A stretch of 38,910 nucleotides of DNA from Lachnospiraceae bacterium. Lineage in GTDB: Bacteria; Bacillota; Clostridia; Lachnospirales; Lachnospiraceae. Below are positions 7,217 through 15,982 of this stretch, one piece after another. Below the pieces are notes generated by a model. That model worked only from the letters and a program-made list of their open reading frames with translations. It was not told where the DNA came from and searched no databases. The first letter of the stretch is position 1, and every line of letters starts with the position of its first letter. A program made the translations under genes and the position numbers. The stretch spans positions 1-38,910 of the forward strand of contig JAJQBC010000146.1 in assembly GCA_021203465.1 (NCBI GenBank), given 5' to 3'.

Positions 7217-9018
7217 AGCGATTGATTTTACATATCCGGGATAAATATCTATATGACATACGGCTTCAGTACAAGCTGCTGATTTCCCACGGACTGCTGA
7301 TTTTCCTTCCCACGATCGTGCTGTCCTTTTTTGTGTACAATAATTTCTACGATTCCATCGTATCGGATACCATCCTCGAGGAACAGTCCCTCGCAGGGCA
7401 GACCGCGGCTTCCATCGAAGAGACGCTCTCCTTAGTGATACTTGCCGCCGAGTCCCTGGAGGAAAGCAGCGCGGCAGCCTGGCTGTTTCCCGAATACTCC
7501 TATCAGTTGAGCGAGGAAATGACGCAGCGGCAGATCAACGCGCTGATCGAACAGGCAGAAGAGCTTCAGGAAAGCAGGCTGATCACCGACATCCGCTTCT
7601 ATGTGAATGATTCACTCTCCTTTCTGACCGACTGTGATACGCAGTCTTTGCTTTTTTCCTCTCTCTCAGAGGTGACCGGCACCTACTGGTACGGTATTTT
7701 CAGCTCCAGCAATTTTTCCACGCTTCTGTGTCCCGGTCTCTATCTGTCCGTCACCGAGGAGACGACGCGCGGGGATCTCGCCTATATCACGCAGGTCTAT
7801 TCCGGCATGGAGGGCGAAGTCTATCTGGCTGTCTATTTCTCGCAGGATGAACTCGCCTCGATCTTAAGCGCAAACGCGACCACGGACAACAGCGCTTACT
7901 ATATCTTAAATGAGCGCGACGTCGTCGTCTCCACCTCCGACGCCTCTCTTTCCGGCGCTTACTACATGTCCAATGACGCTTTGAGCGAACTCGTCGGAGG
8001 CGTCAACATCTATACGACGCGCGCCTACTTAAGCGACAATATCTACGTGGGATATTACTCCATCCCCGACACGGACTGGCACCTGGTCTCGATCCTGTCC
8101 TCTACCAGCCTGGTGCAGAAGGGACGAAATCTGGTCATCCAGTTTATCGCCCTGTACATCGCGTTCTTCCTGCTTGCCTTTGCCTTCTCCGTCTTTCTCT
8201 CCCGCTCGATCTCTCTTCGGATCACGGCTCTTGGTGAAAAGATGCACAGCATCCACAATGACCGCCCGGAGCGCTTCGAATCAGCCAGACCTGCGCAGGA
8301 CGAGATCGGGGATCTGGTCGAGACCTACAACTATATGTCCGATGAAATCAACCAGCTGCTAGACGAGCAGATGGAAAACGCGGAGGCTCTGAAGTTAAAA
8401 GAATTCAACGCCCTGCAGTCACAGATCAACCCGCATTTTCTGTACAATACGCTGGATATGATCAACTGGCTCGCCCAGATCGGCAAGCGCAAAGAAGTGA
8501 CACAGGCCGTTCAGGCGCTCTCCCGCTTCTACAAGCTGACCTTAAGCCGGAAGGATATACGCGGAAGCGTCGCAGAGGAGCTGGAGCATGTCTCCCTCTA
8601 CGTGCAGCTCCAGAATATGCGCTATGAAGACCGGATCGACTTTGTCGTCGACGTTCCCGACACGCTGGCGGATTACGAGATTCCCCGGCTAACGCTGCAG
8701 CCGATCGTCGAGAACTGTATCCAGCACGGTCTGATGGAAAAGCCGGAAAAATCCGGCACCATCCTGATCACCGGCTGGCTCGAGGAGGAAGAGCTGATCC
8801 TGCTGATTTCGGACAACGGCGTCGGCATGAGCCCCGATCAGATTGCCTCCATCCTTTCCGGAGAGCACAAGCCGACCGGCGGCGGCAGCAATATCGGCAT
8901 CTACAACACGCACGCGCGGCTGCAGCTTTTATACGGCAAGCGCTACGGTCTGTCCTACGAGAGTCAGGAAGGGCAGGGAACGAATACGCAGATCCGGCTC
9001 CCCGCCCTTCCTCATTGA
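7213..9018 (+). CDS. YesM-type sensor histidine kinase
   Basis: A 601-residue membrane sensor kinase. A first transmembrane segment (about 27-47) is followed by an extracellular sensing region of about 250 residues (Cache-like), a second transmembrane segment (about 305-330) and a HAMP linker. The His_kinase domain has QSQINPHFLYNTLD with phospho-acceptor His408, and the C-terminal HATPase has DNGVGM and a GGGSNIGIYNT-type G2 box. This architecture is that of the LytS/YesM class, which pairs with YesN regulators. Start overlaps the regulator's stop (ATGA). The gene ends 13 nt from the convergent isomerase gene, with no obvious terminator between. Confidence 0.94.
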   Translation: MKRLILHIRDKYLYDIRLQYKLLISHGLLIFLPTIVLSFFVYNNFYDSIVSDTILEEQSLAGQTAASIEETLSLVILAAESLEESSAAAWLFPEYSYQLSEEMTQRQINALIEQAEELQESRLITDIRFYVNDSLSFLTDCDTQSLLFSSLSEVTGTYWYGIFSSSNFSTLLCPGLYLSVTEETTRGDLAYITQVYSGMEGEVYLAVYFSQDELASILSANATTDNSAYYILNERDVVVSTSDASLSGAYYMSNDALSELVGGVNIYTTRAYLSDNIYVGYYSIPDTDWHLVSILSSTSLVQKGRNLVIQFIALYIAFFLLAFAFSVFLSRSISLRITALGEKMHSIHNDRPERFESARPAQDEIGDLVETYNYMSDEINQLLDEQMENAEALKLKEFNALQSQINPHFLYNTLDMINWLAQIGKRKEVTQAVQALSRFYKLTLSRKDIRGSVAEELEHVSLYVQLQNMRYEDRIDFVVDVPDTLADYEIPRLTLQPIVENCIQHGLMEKPEKSGTILITGWLEEEELILLISDNGVGMSPDQIASILSGEHKPTGGGSNIGIYNTHARLQLLYGKRYGLSYESQEGQGTNTQIRLPALPH

Positions 9019-9031
9019 GCTTTCTGATTTC

Positions 9032-10450
9032 TTATCTGGTGACAATATCCACCGGCACGTTGAAGATCTTCGCAACCTTGAGGATCGTGTCGATATGCCT
9101 GCCCGTCGCCGCCGCAAAGTGGTGCGTCGGTCCGCACTCGCTCCAGCGGTTGACAAACTCGCGCGCGCCGCAGGTAAAGCGGGTCCGCATGTTCGTATCG
9201 CCAAAGGAGAGGATCTCGCCCTCCTCGTTCACTCCCTCCGCCACGACAAATTTAAAATGTCCGTCGCCGTCCTGCGTGATCGCAAGATAGGTGACCGGTC
9301 CAGTGTAGGGATAGAACTGCGTGAGATAGCCGCCGCCGGTCTTGCCGTGGAACACCTCGACGATCTTCATCGTTGGCTTCCTGTCGGAGATATCCGCGTC
9401 GCCGGAACCGCTGTGACCGATGATCGCGATATCGTCGTTGAAATCGATCGAATACATCTCCGCGAGCTGTCCGGTTCCGGAGATCGTCTTCAGGATGCTC
9501 ATTGCCATCGCAACCTTGATATCACCTTCCACCGCGCAGGCAATGCCCTGCTTGATCAGCATGGAGAAGGCCGGAATCAGCATGCTGTCGAGCACGCCCG
9601 CCTTTCCGGTCGCTAGGCCGTCGTAATGCGAGGCAATAAGGCCGAGCTGCTCGTCCTTGCACCACTGCTCGAAGGCAATGACATACTTCGCCATCTCCCA
9701 TACCTTTTCAATCGTACCGCCGCCCTCGATGTCAAAGGTGTCGAGGATGTCCTGCGCCTTCGCACGGATGGCTTCCTCATCGGTGATATTGTCTGCGATG
9801 ATCCACATCCGCTCCCAGTCAAACTGCTTCGTATAGAGATTCATTCTCCGGTACAGATTCGTCTCGTCGATATAGAGGTCGAGCATGCCCGGATAGGGCC
9901 GTCCGATCTGCGCGATATTGAGGTCGCGGAACCTGCGCCGCGTCTGCGCGGCCTTGCACCAGTCCTCGATCTCGGCCTGCACGCCCGGATCGCCGCCCTC
10001 GACGACGCCCGTGATGACCGCGTACCGCTTTCCGAAGCGCTCCAGATCTGCCACCATCTCTCCGACCGCGCCGCAGGCATAGCCCTCGCCGAGCCAGGAG
10101 GCGATATCTGTATGCTGATAATCGAGCGCTTTGAGCTTCTGCACATTGACCAGCACCACCGGCACGTCGAGATCCTTCACCGCCGGCAGCATGTTGTAGG
10201 AAGTCGCATAGGTCAGAAGCTGCAGAAATACCAGGTCGACGTCCGCTGCGCGGAACTTATTTCCCGCCTCCACCGACTTCTCCTTCGTCGTCACCAGACC
10301 ACCGTCGATGATCTCCACCGTGTCCGGTAGCGTCTTCTTAAAAGCCGCATACTGCGCCTCAAACTCCGGCACCAGCTGCGGAAACTGCGGCAGATACGCG
10401 CCCAGCGCGATCGAAAAAACGCCGACTCTTGCCTTTGTCTCTATTAACAT
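9032..10450 (-). CDS. L-fucose/L-arabinose isomerase family protein
   Basis: A 472-residue cytoplasmic sugar isomerase-like protein of the COG2407 family. These enzymes interconvert aldoses and ketoses with a divalent metal. The N-terminal Rossmann-like part includes FLQLLTYATSYNMLPAV; later parts include AVEGDIKVAMAMSILKTISG and the end region RWSECGPTHHFAAATGRH, typical of this family. It is shorter than classical FucI (about 590 residues) and is not related in sequence to RhaA. ATG 10450 is chosen because of AAGGAGG with 10 nt spacing. It is the last gene of the leftward kinase-aldolase-isomerase set, so the substrate is probably a 6-deoxy-hexose such as L-fucose or L-rhamnose. Confidence 0.85.
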   Translation of the reverse strand: MLIETKARVGVFSIALGAYLPQFPQLVPEFEAQYAAFKKTLPDTVEIIDGGLVTTKEKSVEAGNKFRAADVDLVFLQLLTYATSYNMLPAVKDLDVPVVLVNVQKLKALDYQHTDIASWLGEGYACGAVGEMVADLERFGKRYAVITGVVEGGDPGVQAEIEDWCKAAQTRRRFRDLNIAQIGRPYPGMLDLYIDETNLYRRMNLYTKQFDWERMWIIADNITDEEAIRAKAQDILDTFDIEGGGTIEKVWEMAKYVIAFEQWCKDEQLGLIASHYDGLATGKAGVLDSMLIPAFSMLIKQGIACAVEGDIKVAMAMSILKTISGTGQLAEMYSIDFNDDIAIIGHSGSGDADISDRKPTMKIVEVFHGKTGGGYLTQFYPYTGPVTYLAITQDGDGHFKFVVAEGVNEEGEILSFGDTNMRTRFTCGAREFVNRWSECGPTHHFAAATGRHIDTILKVAKIFNVPVDIVTR

Positions 10451-10499
10451 ATACCTGTCCTCCTTATTCCTCTCTCCACTCATTATATTGTGACCGTAC

Positions 10500-11600
10500 T
10501 CATCCCTGCTTGCTGCGGTAGGACTCCGCCTCCCAGTGCAGGATGAAATCCGTCAGCTCCTCTGTCATCGGCAGCTCGCCGCCGAAGCTCTCCGTATAGA
10601 CCGCCACCTTCATGGCGTCGCGGCTCAGAAGCTTCGCCTTCTCCCTGGCCGCCTCGGAGTCCGCCATCACGAACACGCCCACGCCCTGCAGCAGAATCAG
10701 CTTTGGCGTGAAGCCATTCTCCTCCTCAAAAGCCTTCCGCTTATCCGCGGCCCCCTCAGTCGCATCGAGAAACAGCGGATAGGCTCCGCTGTAGACGATA
10801 TGATCCGGCGTGAAGGGCGCAAGCAGCGGCTTTGCCGCTTCCCGGCTTGCCGCGAAAGCGGAGGCCTCTTTCACCGCGTTCGGTTCCACCGTCGTCCCCA
10901 GCTCTCTGCTCAGCGCCGAGGCTGCTTCCTCAAGCTGCTCCATCGTTTCCGCGTCCGGGACTGTAAGATCCGCTTTCCGCTGTACGGCCGCAGCCAGCGC
11001 CTTCTCCACGGAGTCGAATAGCCCGTCGATCTCCTCCACCGTGTCTCCGGCCACAAAGATACCGTGATTCTGCAGAAGCAGGATCTGAATCTTTTTTCCC
11101 TGCGCCTTCTCATATTCCGCCATGGCGTCAAAGCAGAGCTTTCCAAGCGTGTAGCCAGGTCTGCAGAGCGGAATCCACAACATCATATCGCCGAGCAGCT
11201 CGCGCGCTTTTTCGCCCGCTCCCTGCGAGCAGGTCAGACCATTGATCAGCGCCGGGTGGACATGCAGCACATATTTCTGCGGGAACAGGCTGTGAAGCAA
11301 AGCCTCCACGCTGGGACGCTTCGACAGGTCCACGTCGATCCGCGCTTCCATCACGTCCGCGAGGAATGCGGCCTCCCGCTCCTTATCCCCCGCAGGATAC
11401 TCCTTCTCCATCAGGCCGCGCAGCTTCCCGATGCTCATCGCCACAAAGCCGCTCTCCCCTATATCCGCGAGACAGGTTCCGGAGCATTTCACATACATCG
11501 TGTCGCCGTCCTTCACGGAAGTATTGCCGCCCCCAGCCAGCACATAGTCAGGGTTGCTGCCATAGCGGTTTGACATGCTTACCAGTTCTTCTAAATTCAT
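10500..11600 (-). CDS. Class II aldolase/adducin family protein (ketose-1-phosphate aldolase-like)
   Basis: A 366-residue protein of the zinc-dependent class II aldolase fold. Expected catalytic/metal residues are visible: GGGNTS at 23-28 (phosphate binding), Glu99, His113 and His115 (VLHVHP) and His179 (QNHGIFV). It is longer than FucA/RhaD (about 215-275 residues) but matches the aldolase half of the larger bifunctional rhamnulose-phosphate aldolase/lactaldehyde dehydrogenase proteins; no dehydrogenase domain is attached. The start at 11600 follows AGGAGG. It would cleave the kinase product into dihydroxyacetone phosphate and lactaldehyde. It sits 49 nt upstream of the isomerase gene. Confidence 0.85.
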   Translation of the reverse strand: MNLEELVSMSNRYGSNPDYVLAGGGNTSVKDGDTMYVKCSGTCLADIGESGFVAMSIGKLRGLMEKEYPAGDKEREAAFLADVMEARIDVDLSKRPSVEALLHSLFPQKYVLHVHPALINGLTCSQGAGEKARELLGDMMLWIPLCRPGYTLGKLCFDAMAEYEKAQGKKIQILLLQNHGIFVAGDTVEEIDGLFDSVEKALAAAVQRKADLTVPDAETMEQLEEAASALSRELGTTVEPNAVKEASAFAASREAAKPLLAPFTPDHIVYSGAYPLFLDATEGAADKRKAFEEENGFTPKLILLQGVGVFVMADSEAAREKAKLLSRDAMKVAVYTESFGGELPMTEELTDFILHWEAESYRSKQG

Positions 11601-11638
11601 CTGACATTTCCTCCTGTCGGTTCATATTTTTTGCAACG

Positions 11639-11690
11639 GTTCAGAACAGCACTGAAATGAAAAGGCAGACTGTGGCCTACTGTTCTGAAC
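11639..11690. repeat. Palindromic intergenic repeat, copy A (short form)
   Basis: Arms GTTCAGAACAG (11639-11649) and CTGTTCTGAAC (11680-11690) are a perfect 11-bp inverted repeat around a 30-nt core containing TGAAATGAAAA and CAGACTGTGGCC. Both halves match the two ends of copy B at 30660-30833. The right arm forms the last codons and the stop codon of the rhamnulokinase gene. Confidence 0.8.
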
Positions 11691-13092
11691 GACTACCGTA
11701 TTTCTTAATCGGGAAAGAATGGAAAATGCATTCTCTCGCCTCATCCACCGTCCAGAACACCTCCTGCGCCAGCATCTGCGCGGCCAGGTTGCCGATCGCC
11801 GTCCCCTCTGTCGGCCCCGCGTAAACTGTTTTTCCGGAGCGGTCCGCTGTGAGCTGGTTCAGATACGCCGCATTCGCGCCGCCGCCCACGATATGGATGC
11901 AGCTGTAGGTCTTTCCGGTCAGCTGCTCGATCTCCTTCGCCGTCTGCGCGTAGCAGTCCGCAAGGCTCTGGTAAACGACCGTGGCGAGCTCTCCCGGCGT
12001 CTGCGGTATGGGATCACCCTTCTCCCGGCAGTATCCCTGTACCGCCTCCGTCATATTGTCCGGCGAAAGAAAACGGATATCGTTCACATCCATACGGGAC
12101 GGGAAATCCTTCGCCTCCTCCGCCAGATCGCAGAGCTGCGCAAAGCTGTAGCGGTCGTCCAGCTCATGACGAATCGACTGTATCATCCACAGACCCATGA
12201 TATTTTTCAGATAGCGGACGCGGTACTCGATGCCGCCCTCGTTCGTGAAGTTTGCCCGCATGCTCGCAAGGCTGCAGTCCGGCTCGCGCCGCTCCGTCCC
12301 CATCAGCGACCAGGTTCCGGAGCTGATATAAAGGAAATCATCCTCGAGCGCCGGTACCGCCAGCACCGCCGAACCGGTATCGTGCGTGGCCGGAAGCGTC
12401 ACCTCGCAGTCGAAGCCGACCTGCGCCTGCACCTCCTCTGAAAGATTCCCGAGCACCGTACCCGCTTTCACCAGGGTCTGGAAAATGTGCTCCGGATAGC
12501 CGAGCTGACGAATCAGCTCGCGGTCCCAGTCCTTTGTATACGGGTTGATCAGCTGTCCTGTCGTCGCCTCGGTATACTCACAGGCCTTCTTTCCGGTCAG
12601 AAGATAGTGAAAATAGTCTGGCATCATCAGCAGGCACTCCGCCCGTTCAAGCTGCTCCGGCGCCTGCTCACGGATCGCCATCAGCTGATAGACGGTGTTG
12701 AAAATCTGTTTCTGAATTCCCGTGCGCCTGTAGAGTTCGTCCGGTGAGATATACTCCGACACCTTTTCATCCATGCCATCCGTCCGGTGATCGCGGTAGC
12801 CGACCGTATCCCCAATCACCCGGTCTTCCCCGTCGAGCAGCACGAAATCCACTCCCCAGGTATCAATTCCCATGGAAACCGGGATCTTCCCCAGCTCCTT
12901 ACAGCGGCGCATGCCTTCCAGAATCGAGGCAAACAGGTGCTCCGTATCCCAGCACAGATGCCCGTTTCTCTCCTTCATTCCGTTTTCAAAGCGGTAAACC
13001 TCCTCCAGCTGGAGTTTCCCGTCTTCAACCCTGCCCAGAATATGACGTCCGCTTGATGCGCCGATATCCACCGCCAGATAGTACTGACTCAT
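11677..13092 (-). CDS. rhaB: Rhamnulokinase (FGGY family)
   Basis: A 471-residue FGGY carbohydrate kinase that phosphorylates L-rhamnulose, or a related ketose, at C1 with ATP. The N-terminal DIGASSGR phosphate-binding loop, GIDTWGVDFVLLD, THDTGSAVLAVPA, the YISSGTWSLMG loop and the C-terminal HIVGGGANAAYLNQLTAD nucleotide-binding motif are typical of RhaB. The ATG is preceded by AGGAGGG. The last residues SEQ and the stop codon lie in repeat copy A. It follows the AraC-type gene in the same direction, with a terminator-like hairpin between. Confidence 0.92.
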   Translation of the reverse strand: MSQYYLAVDIGASSGRHILGRVEDGKLQLEEVYRFENGMKERNGHLCWDTEHLFASILEGMRRCKELGKIPVSMGIDTWGVDFVLLDGEDRVIGDTVGYRDHRTDGMDEKVSEYISPDELYRRTGIQKQIFNTVYQLMAIREQAPEQLERAECLLMMPDYFHYLLTGKKACEYTEATTGQLINPYTKDWDRELIRQLGYPEHIFQTLVKAGTVLGNLSEEVQAQVGFDCEVTLPATHDTGSAVLAVPALEDDFLYISSGTWSLMGTERREPDCSLASMRANFTNEGGIEYRVRYLKNIMGLWMIQSIRHELDDRYSFAQLCDLAEEAKDFPSRMDVNDIRFLSPDNMTEAVQGYCREKGDPIPQTPGELATVVYQSLADCYAQTAKEIEQLTGKTYSCIHIVGGGANAAYLNQLTADRSGKTVYAGPTEGTAIGNLAAQMLAQEVFWTVDEARECIFHSFPIKKYGSRSEQ

Positions 13093-13137
13093 ATGTAAAC
13101 CCTCCTTTCCTGCCCCGATTATTTCAAAAAGGGCAAA

Positions 13138-13180
13138 AAAAAATAAGAACGCTGTTTTTTTAATACAACGTTCTTATTTT
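13138..13180 (-). terminator. Terminator-like hairpin between the AraC regulator and rhamnulokinase genes
   Basis: On the minus strand, AAAATAAGAACG pairs with CGTTCTTATTTT around a 17-nt loop, followed by a T run. It begins inside the last codons of the regulator gene. The stem is AU-rich, so read-through into rhaB is plausible, particularly since no convincing promoter lies between this hairpin and rhaB. Confidence 0.6.
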
Positions 13181-14148
13181 CCGCTTCTGCCAGCTTCCCG
13201 ATATTCCTTCGGCGTCATGCCGAAGCGTTTTCGAAAGACGGTATGAAAATAACTCGTGTTCTCATAACCCACCGCGTTAATGATATCCACCACGGGAAGC
13301 CGCGTCCTCGTCAGCAGGAAGGCCGACTGGTTCAGACGCTTCGTGAGTAGCAGCTCCTTGAATGTAGAGCCGGAATGCTGCCTGATAAATTTGCTGAGAC
13401 CGGAGGGCGTCTGCCGCAGCTCCCTGCACAGCTCCTCCAGCGTCGCCGTGCGGTAGTTCGTCTCTATATAGGAGAGGATTCGCGCCATGCACTCCTGCTC
13501 ATAGGGATTGCCGGAGCCGTAGCGAATGCGGTCGTTCAGATTCACCAGATGCAGAAAGAGAAGCCCCATCGTAATCTGATCGATGTTTCTGCGGTTGACC
13601 TGCTGATGTGCCATGGACCAGAGCATATTTTCCATGAGGTTCTGCACCGGCAGCTCGTCCTTCGCGTTGAAGTAGAGATAGAGCGCCTGCTCCCGGCCCC
13701 CGGTCAGAATATTGACCAGAAAGTCCCAGAGCAGATTTTCATCCTCCTGCATGCGGAAGGCAGTGTCAAAGAACTCCGGCTGCACGATGAAATTGACGGC
13801 GATATCCTCCCGCCCCGCAGGAAGAATCTCATGCTCCGCGTTCTGGTTGAGGAAGAGCAGATCTCCCTGCTCCAGCGTGATGCGCTCCCCGTTTCCCAGG
13901 ATATGCGTCGTCGTGCCGTGGTACATATAGATGATCTCCACATAGTTATGGCGATGTCTAGGAAAATGGATAAAGCGGGTGTGATGGCGCGCCATGATCA
14001 GCTTTCCCTTCTCGAGAAGCTTGCGGCTGTCAATCACGAATTCCTTCTCATTTGTGTAAATCTGCCGCTGCACTTCCTGATTTCCGTCCAGGATCGCCTG
14101 CTCCTCCTCGGAAATGCCGCTGAATATTTGATAAAGTTCCTTATCCAT
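13174..14148 (-). CDS. AraC family transcriptional regulator with cupin-type sensor domain
   Basis: A 324-residue transcription factor. The N-terminal half has a cupin (AraC-binding) fold, seen as FIHFPRHRHNYVEIIYMYHG and the segment GDLLFLNQNAEHEILP (about 68-120). The C-terminal AraC double helix-turn-helix (about 225-320) ends with AVGYENTSYFHTVFRKRFGMTPKEYREAGR. It is the first gene of the leftward catabolic set and resembles RhaR/RhaS in organisation, so it probably controls those genes in response to a sugar. The ATG is preceded by GGAG. Confidence 0.9.
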   Translation of the reverse strand: MDKELYQIFSGISEEEQAILDGNQEVQRQIYTNEKEFVIDSRKLLEKGKLIMARHHTRFIHFPRHRHNYVEIIYMYHGTTTHILGNGERITLEQGDLLFLNQNAEHEILPAGREDIAVNFIVQPEFFDTAFRMQEDENLLWDFLVNILTGGREQALYLYFNAKDELPVQNLMENMLWSMAHQQVNRRNIDQITMGLLFLHLVNLNDRIRYGSGNPYEQECMARILSYIETNYRTATLEELCRELRQTPSGLSKFIRQHSGSTFKELLLTKRLNQSAFLLTRTRLPVVDIINAVGYENTSYFHTVFRKRFGMTPKEYREAGRSGK

Positions 14149-14169
14149 TCCCTGCTCCTGCCTTAGAAA

Positions 14170-14193
14170 CTGTTAAGAATTAATCATTCTTTA
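14170..14193. promoter_or_regulatory. Imperfect palindrome upstream of the AraC-type regulator gene
   Basis: GTTAAGAAT and ATTCTTTAAC form an inverted repeat with a 5-nt centre and one unpaired base, about 22 bp upstream of the regulator start. Possible operator; no binding protein can be assigned. Confidence 0.3.
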
Positions 14194-14202
14194 ACCGTTC
14201 CT

Positions 14203-14249
14203 CAAAAAAACACCCCCGCGGGCGACTCCCGAGAAGTCCGCCTGTGGGG
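14203..14249 (-). terminator. Rho-independent terminator downstream of efp
   Basis: On the minus strand a GC-rich hairpin (CCCCACAGGCGGACT against AGTCGCCCGCGGGGG, some mismatches) is followed by a run of seven T residues. It lies about 90 nt after the efp stop. Confidence 0.85.
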
Positions 14250-14341
14250 ACAACTGCACTTATTGTATATAAGTTCTACTGCCATACGAACTGCATGGAT
14301 GCAAAAACACCCGGTTTCAAACGATTCTCTGTCTCTCTTGG

Positions 14342-14899
14342 TCAGACGCGGGACAGATACTCTCCGGTTCTCGTGTCGATCTTGATCACCGTGCCACGCT
14401 CCACGAACAGCGGAACCATGACCACCGCGCCGGTCTCCACGGTCGCAGGCTTGGAAGCGCCGGTGGCGGTATCTCCCTTGAAGCCCGGCTCGGTCTCCGT
14501 GACCTCGAGCTCCACAAAGAGCGGCGGCTCGACCGCAAACACGTTTCCCTTGTAGGAACAGATCTTCACCATCTCGTTCTCCTTGACGAACTTCAGCGCG
14601 TCGCCGATATCGTCGCTGTTCAGAGCGATCTGATCGTAATTCTCCACGTTCATGAAGTGATAGAGATCACCGTCGCTGTAGAGATACTGCATGTCCACAC
14701 GGTCAATATGGGCGAGCGGGAACTTCTCGGTCGGGCGGAAGGTCTTCTCCACCACGCCACCGTTGATAATATTCTTGAGCTTCGCCCGGACGAACGCCGC
14801 GCCCTTTCCGGGCTTCACATGCTGGAACTCGAGAATCTGGTATACGTTTCCTTCGATCTCCAGCGTCACGCCGTTCTTAAAATCTCCTGCAAAAATCAT
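14342..14899 (-). CDS. efp: Elongation factor P
   Basis: 185 residues, the usual EF-P length. EF-P binds the ribosome and helps form peptide bonds at polyproline stretches. The N-terminal KOW-like domain includes [19 protein letters not shown], whose loop lysine is the site that is modified in some bacteria; the OB domains follow, ending [23 protein letters not shown]. The start follows AAGGAGGACGATTGA. It has its own likely promoter. Confidence 0.98.
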   Translation of the reverse strand: MIFAGDFKNGVTLEIEGNVYQILEFQHVKPGKGAAFVRAKLKNIINGGVVEKTFRPTEKFPLAHIDRVDMQYLYSDGDLYHFMNVENYDQIALNSDDIGDALKFVKENEMVKICSYKGNVFAVEPPLFVELEVTETEPGFKGDTATGASKPATVETGAVVMVPLFVERGTVIKIDTRTGEYLSRV

Positions 14900-14952
14900 T
14901 CAATCGTCCTCCTTATGTCACGGGGGATTCTCACACTCCCCTACTTCCTACT

Positions 14953-14981
14953 ATCTTATAATAGTTTCCGTCTTTTTTCAA
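14953..14981 (-). promoter_or_regulatory. Candidate promoter of efp
   Basis: On the minus strand, TTGAAA (14981-14976), 17 nt, TAAGAT (14958-14953); an overlapping TATAAG is an alternative -10. The -35 overlaps the aroK stop codon. Confidence 0.5.
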
Positions 14982-15496
14982 TACCCGAATTTGCGCGCCT
15001 CCGAAAGGACCTCGCGCGCCACCTCCGGAATGCTTCGCTCGTCCGTCTGTAACCGAAAATGCGCTGCCTCCCGGTAGAGTGCTTCCCGCTCGCGCATGAG
15101 CCGCTCCACTCGCTTTTCCAGATCTTCACCGTTCAACATCGGGCGAGTCCCATCGTTCTGTACGCGGCCAAGAATCGTCTTCTTTGACGCCACAAGATAA
15201 ACTACGCAGCCCAGACTTCGCAGCAGCTCCCGGTTGCGTTCCCGCATCGGCATCCCGCCGCCCACGGAGATCACAGAGTTCTCTGTATCTGTCTGCATCC
15301 GCTCCAGTAAATCCGTCTCCAGATCGCGAAAATAGGGCTCCCCATACTTCTCGAAAATGGCAGATATCTCCATCCCCTGCTCCGCCACAATCCGCTCGTC
15401 CGTGTCGAGAAAGTCCATACCGGTCTCACACGCCAGGCAGTTTCCCACGCTCGTCTTGCCGGCTCCCATAAATCCAATCAGTATCAGGTTCTGCAT
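14978..15496 (-). CDS. aroK: Shikimate kinase
   Basis: 172 residues, standard length. It phosphorylates shikimate with ATP in the chorismate pathway. Walker A GFMGAGKTSVG lies at about 8-18, the shikimate-binding DTDERI at about 32-37, and the conserved GGGMPMRERNRELL follows. The start is 2 nt downstream of the nrdR stop, so it is co-transcribed with nrdR. aroE of the same pathway lies 4 kb away beyond the sigma-factor genes. Confidence 0.96.
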   Translation of the reverse strand: MQNLILIGFMGAGKTSVGNCLACETGMDFLDTDERIVAEQGMEISAIFEKYGEPYFRDLETDLLERMQTDTENSVISVGGGMPMRERNRELLRSLGCVVYLVASKKTILGRVQNDGTRPMLNGEDLEKRVERLMREREALYREAAHFRLQTDERSIPEVAREVLSEARKFGY

Positions 15497-15498
15497 CG

Positions 15499-15948
15499 CT
15501 ACTTTAATATCTTCTCCAGTTCCTTCATAAAGGTATTGACATCCTTGAACTCCCGGTAGACCGACGCGAAACGGACATAGGCCACCGAATCGAGAACCCG
15601 GAGCTTTTCCATGACCAGCTCGCCGATCTCGCGGCTCGAGACCTCGCGCTGCTTCCGCGCAAAGATGGCCGCCTCCACCTCATCGATCATAGCCTCTACC
15701 TGATCTGTGGAGATCGGGCGCTTGTGGCAGGCGCGGAACACGCCGCCCTCAATCTTCGAGCGGTCGTAGGTCTCCCGGTTGTTGTCCTTCTTGATGACCA
15801 TGATCGGGACCAGTTCCACCTTCTCATAGGTCGTGAAGCGCTTATGGCACTCGTCGCACTCCCGCCTGCGCCGGATAGAATCGCCCTCATCCGCCGGTCT
15901 CGAATCGATCACCCTTGTGTTGTCCTTCCCGCAGTATGGACACTTCAT
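15499..15948 (-). CDS. nrdR: Transcriptional repressor NrdR of ribonucleotide reductase genes
   Basis: 149 residues, typical NrdR. The N-terminal zinc ribbon has two CxxC pairs (CPYC and CDEC), followed by an ATP-cone domain (about 46-136) that senses ATP/dATP. It represses ribonucleotide reductase operons. The ATG follows GGGAGG. It is first in the nrdR-aroK unit, under a strong promoter that is divergent from the ylmC-like gene. Confidence 0.97.
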   Translation of the reverse strand: MKCPYCGKDNTRVIDSRPADEGDSIRRRRECDECHKRFTTYEKVELVPIMVIKKDNNRETYDRSKIEGGVFRACHKRPISTDQVEAMIDEVEAAIFARKQREVSSREIGELVMEKLRVLDSVAYVRFASVYREFKDVNTFMKELEKILK

Positions 15949-15982
15949 CTTAAAATTACCTCCCTTTCCTCTGCCGGTTTTC

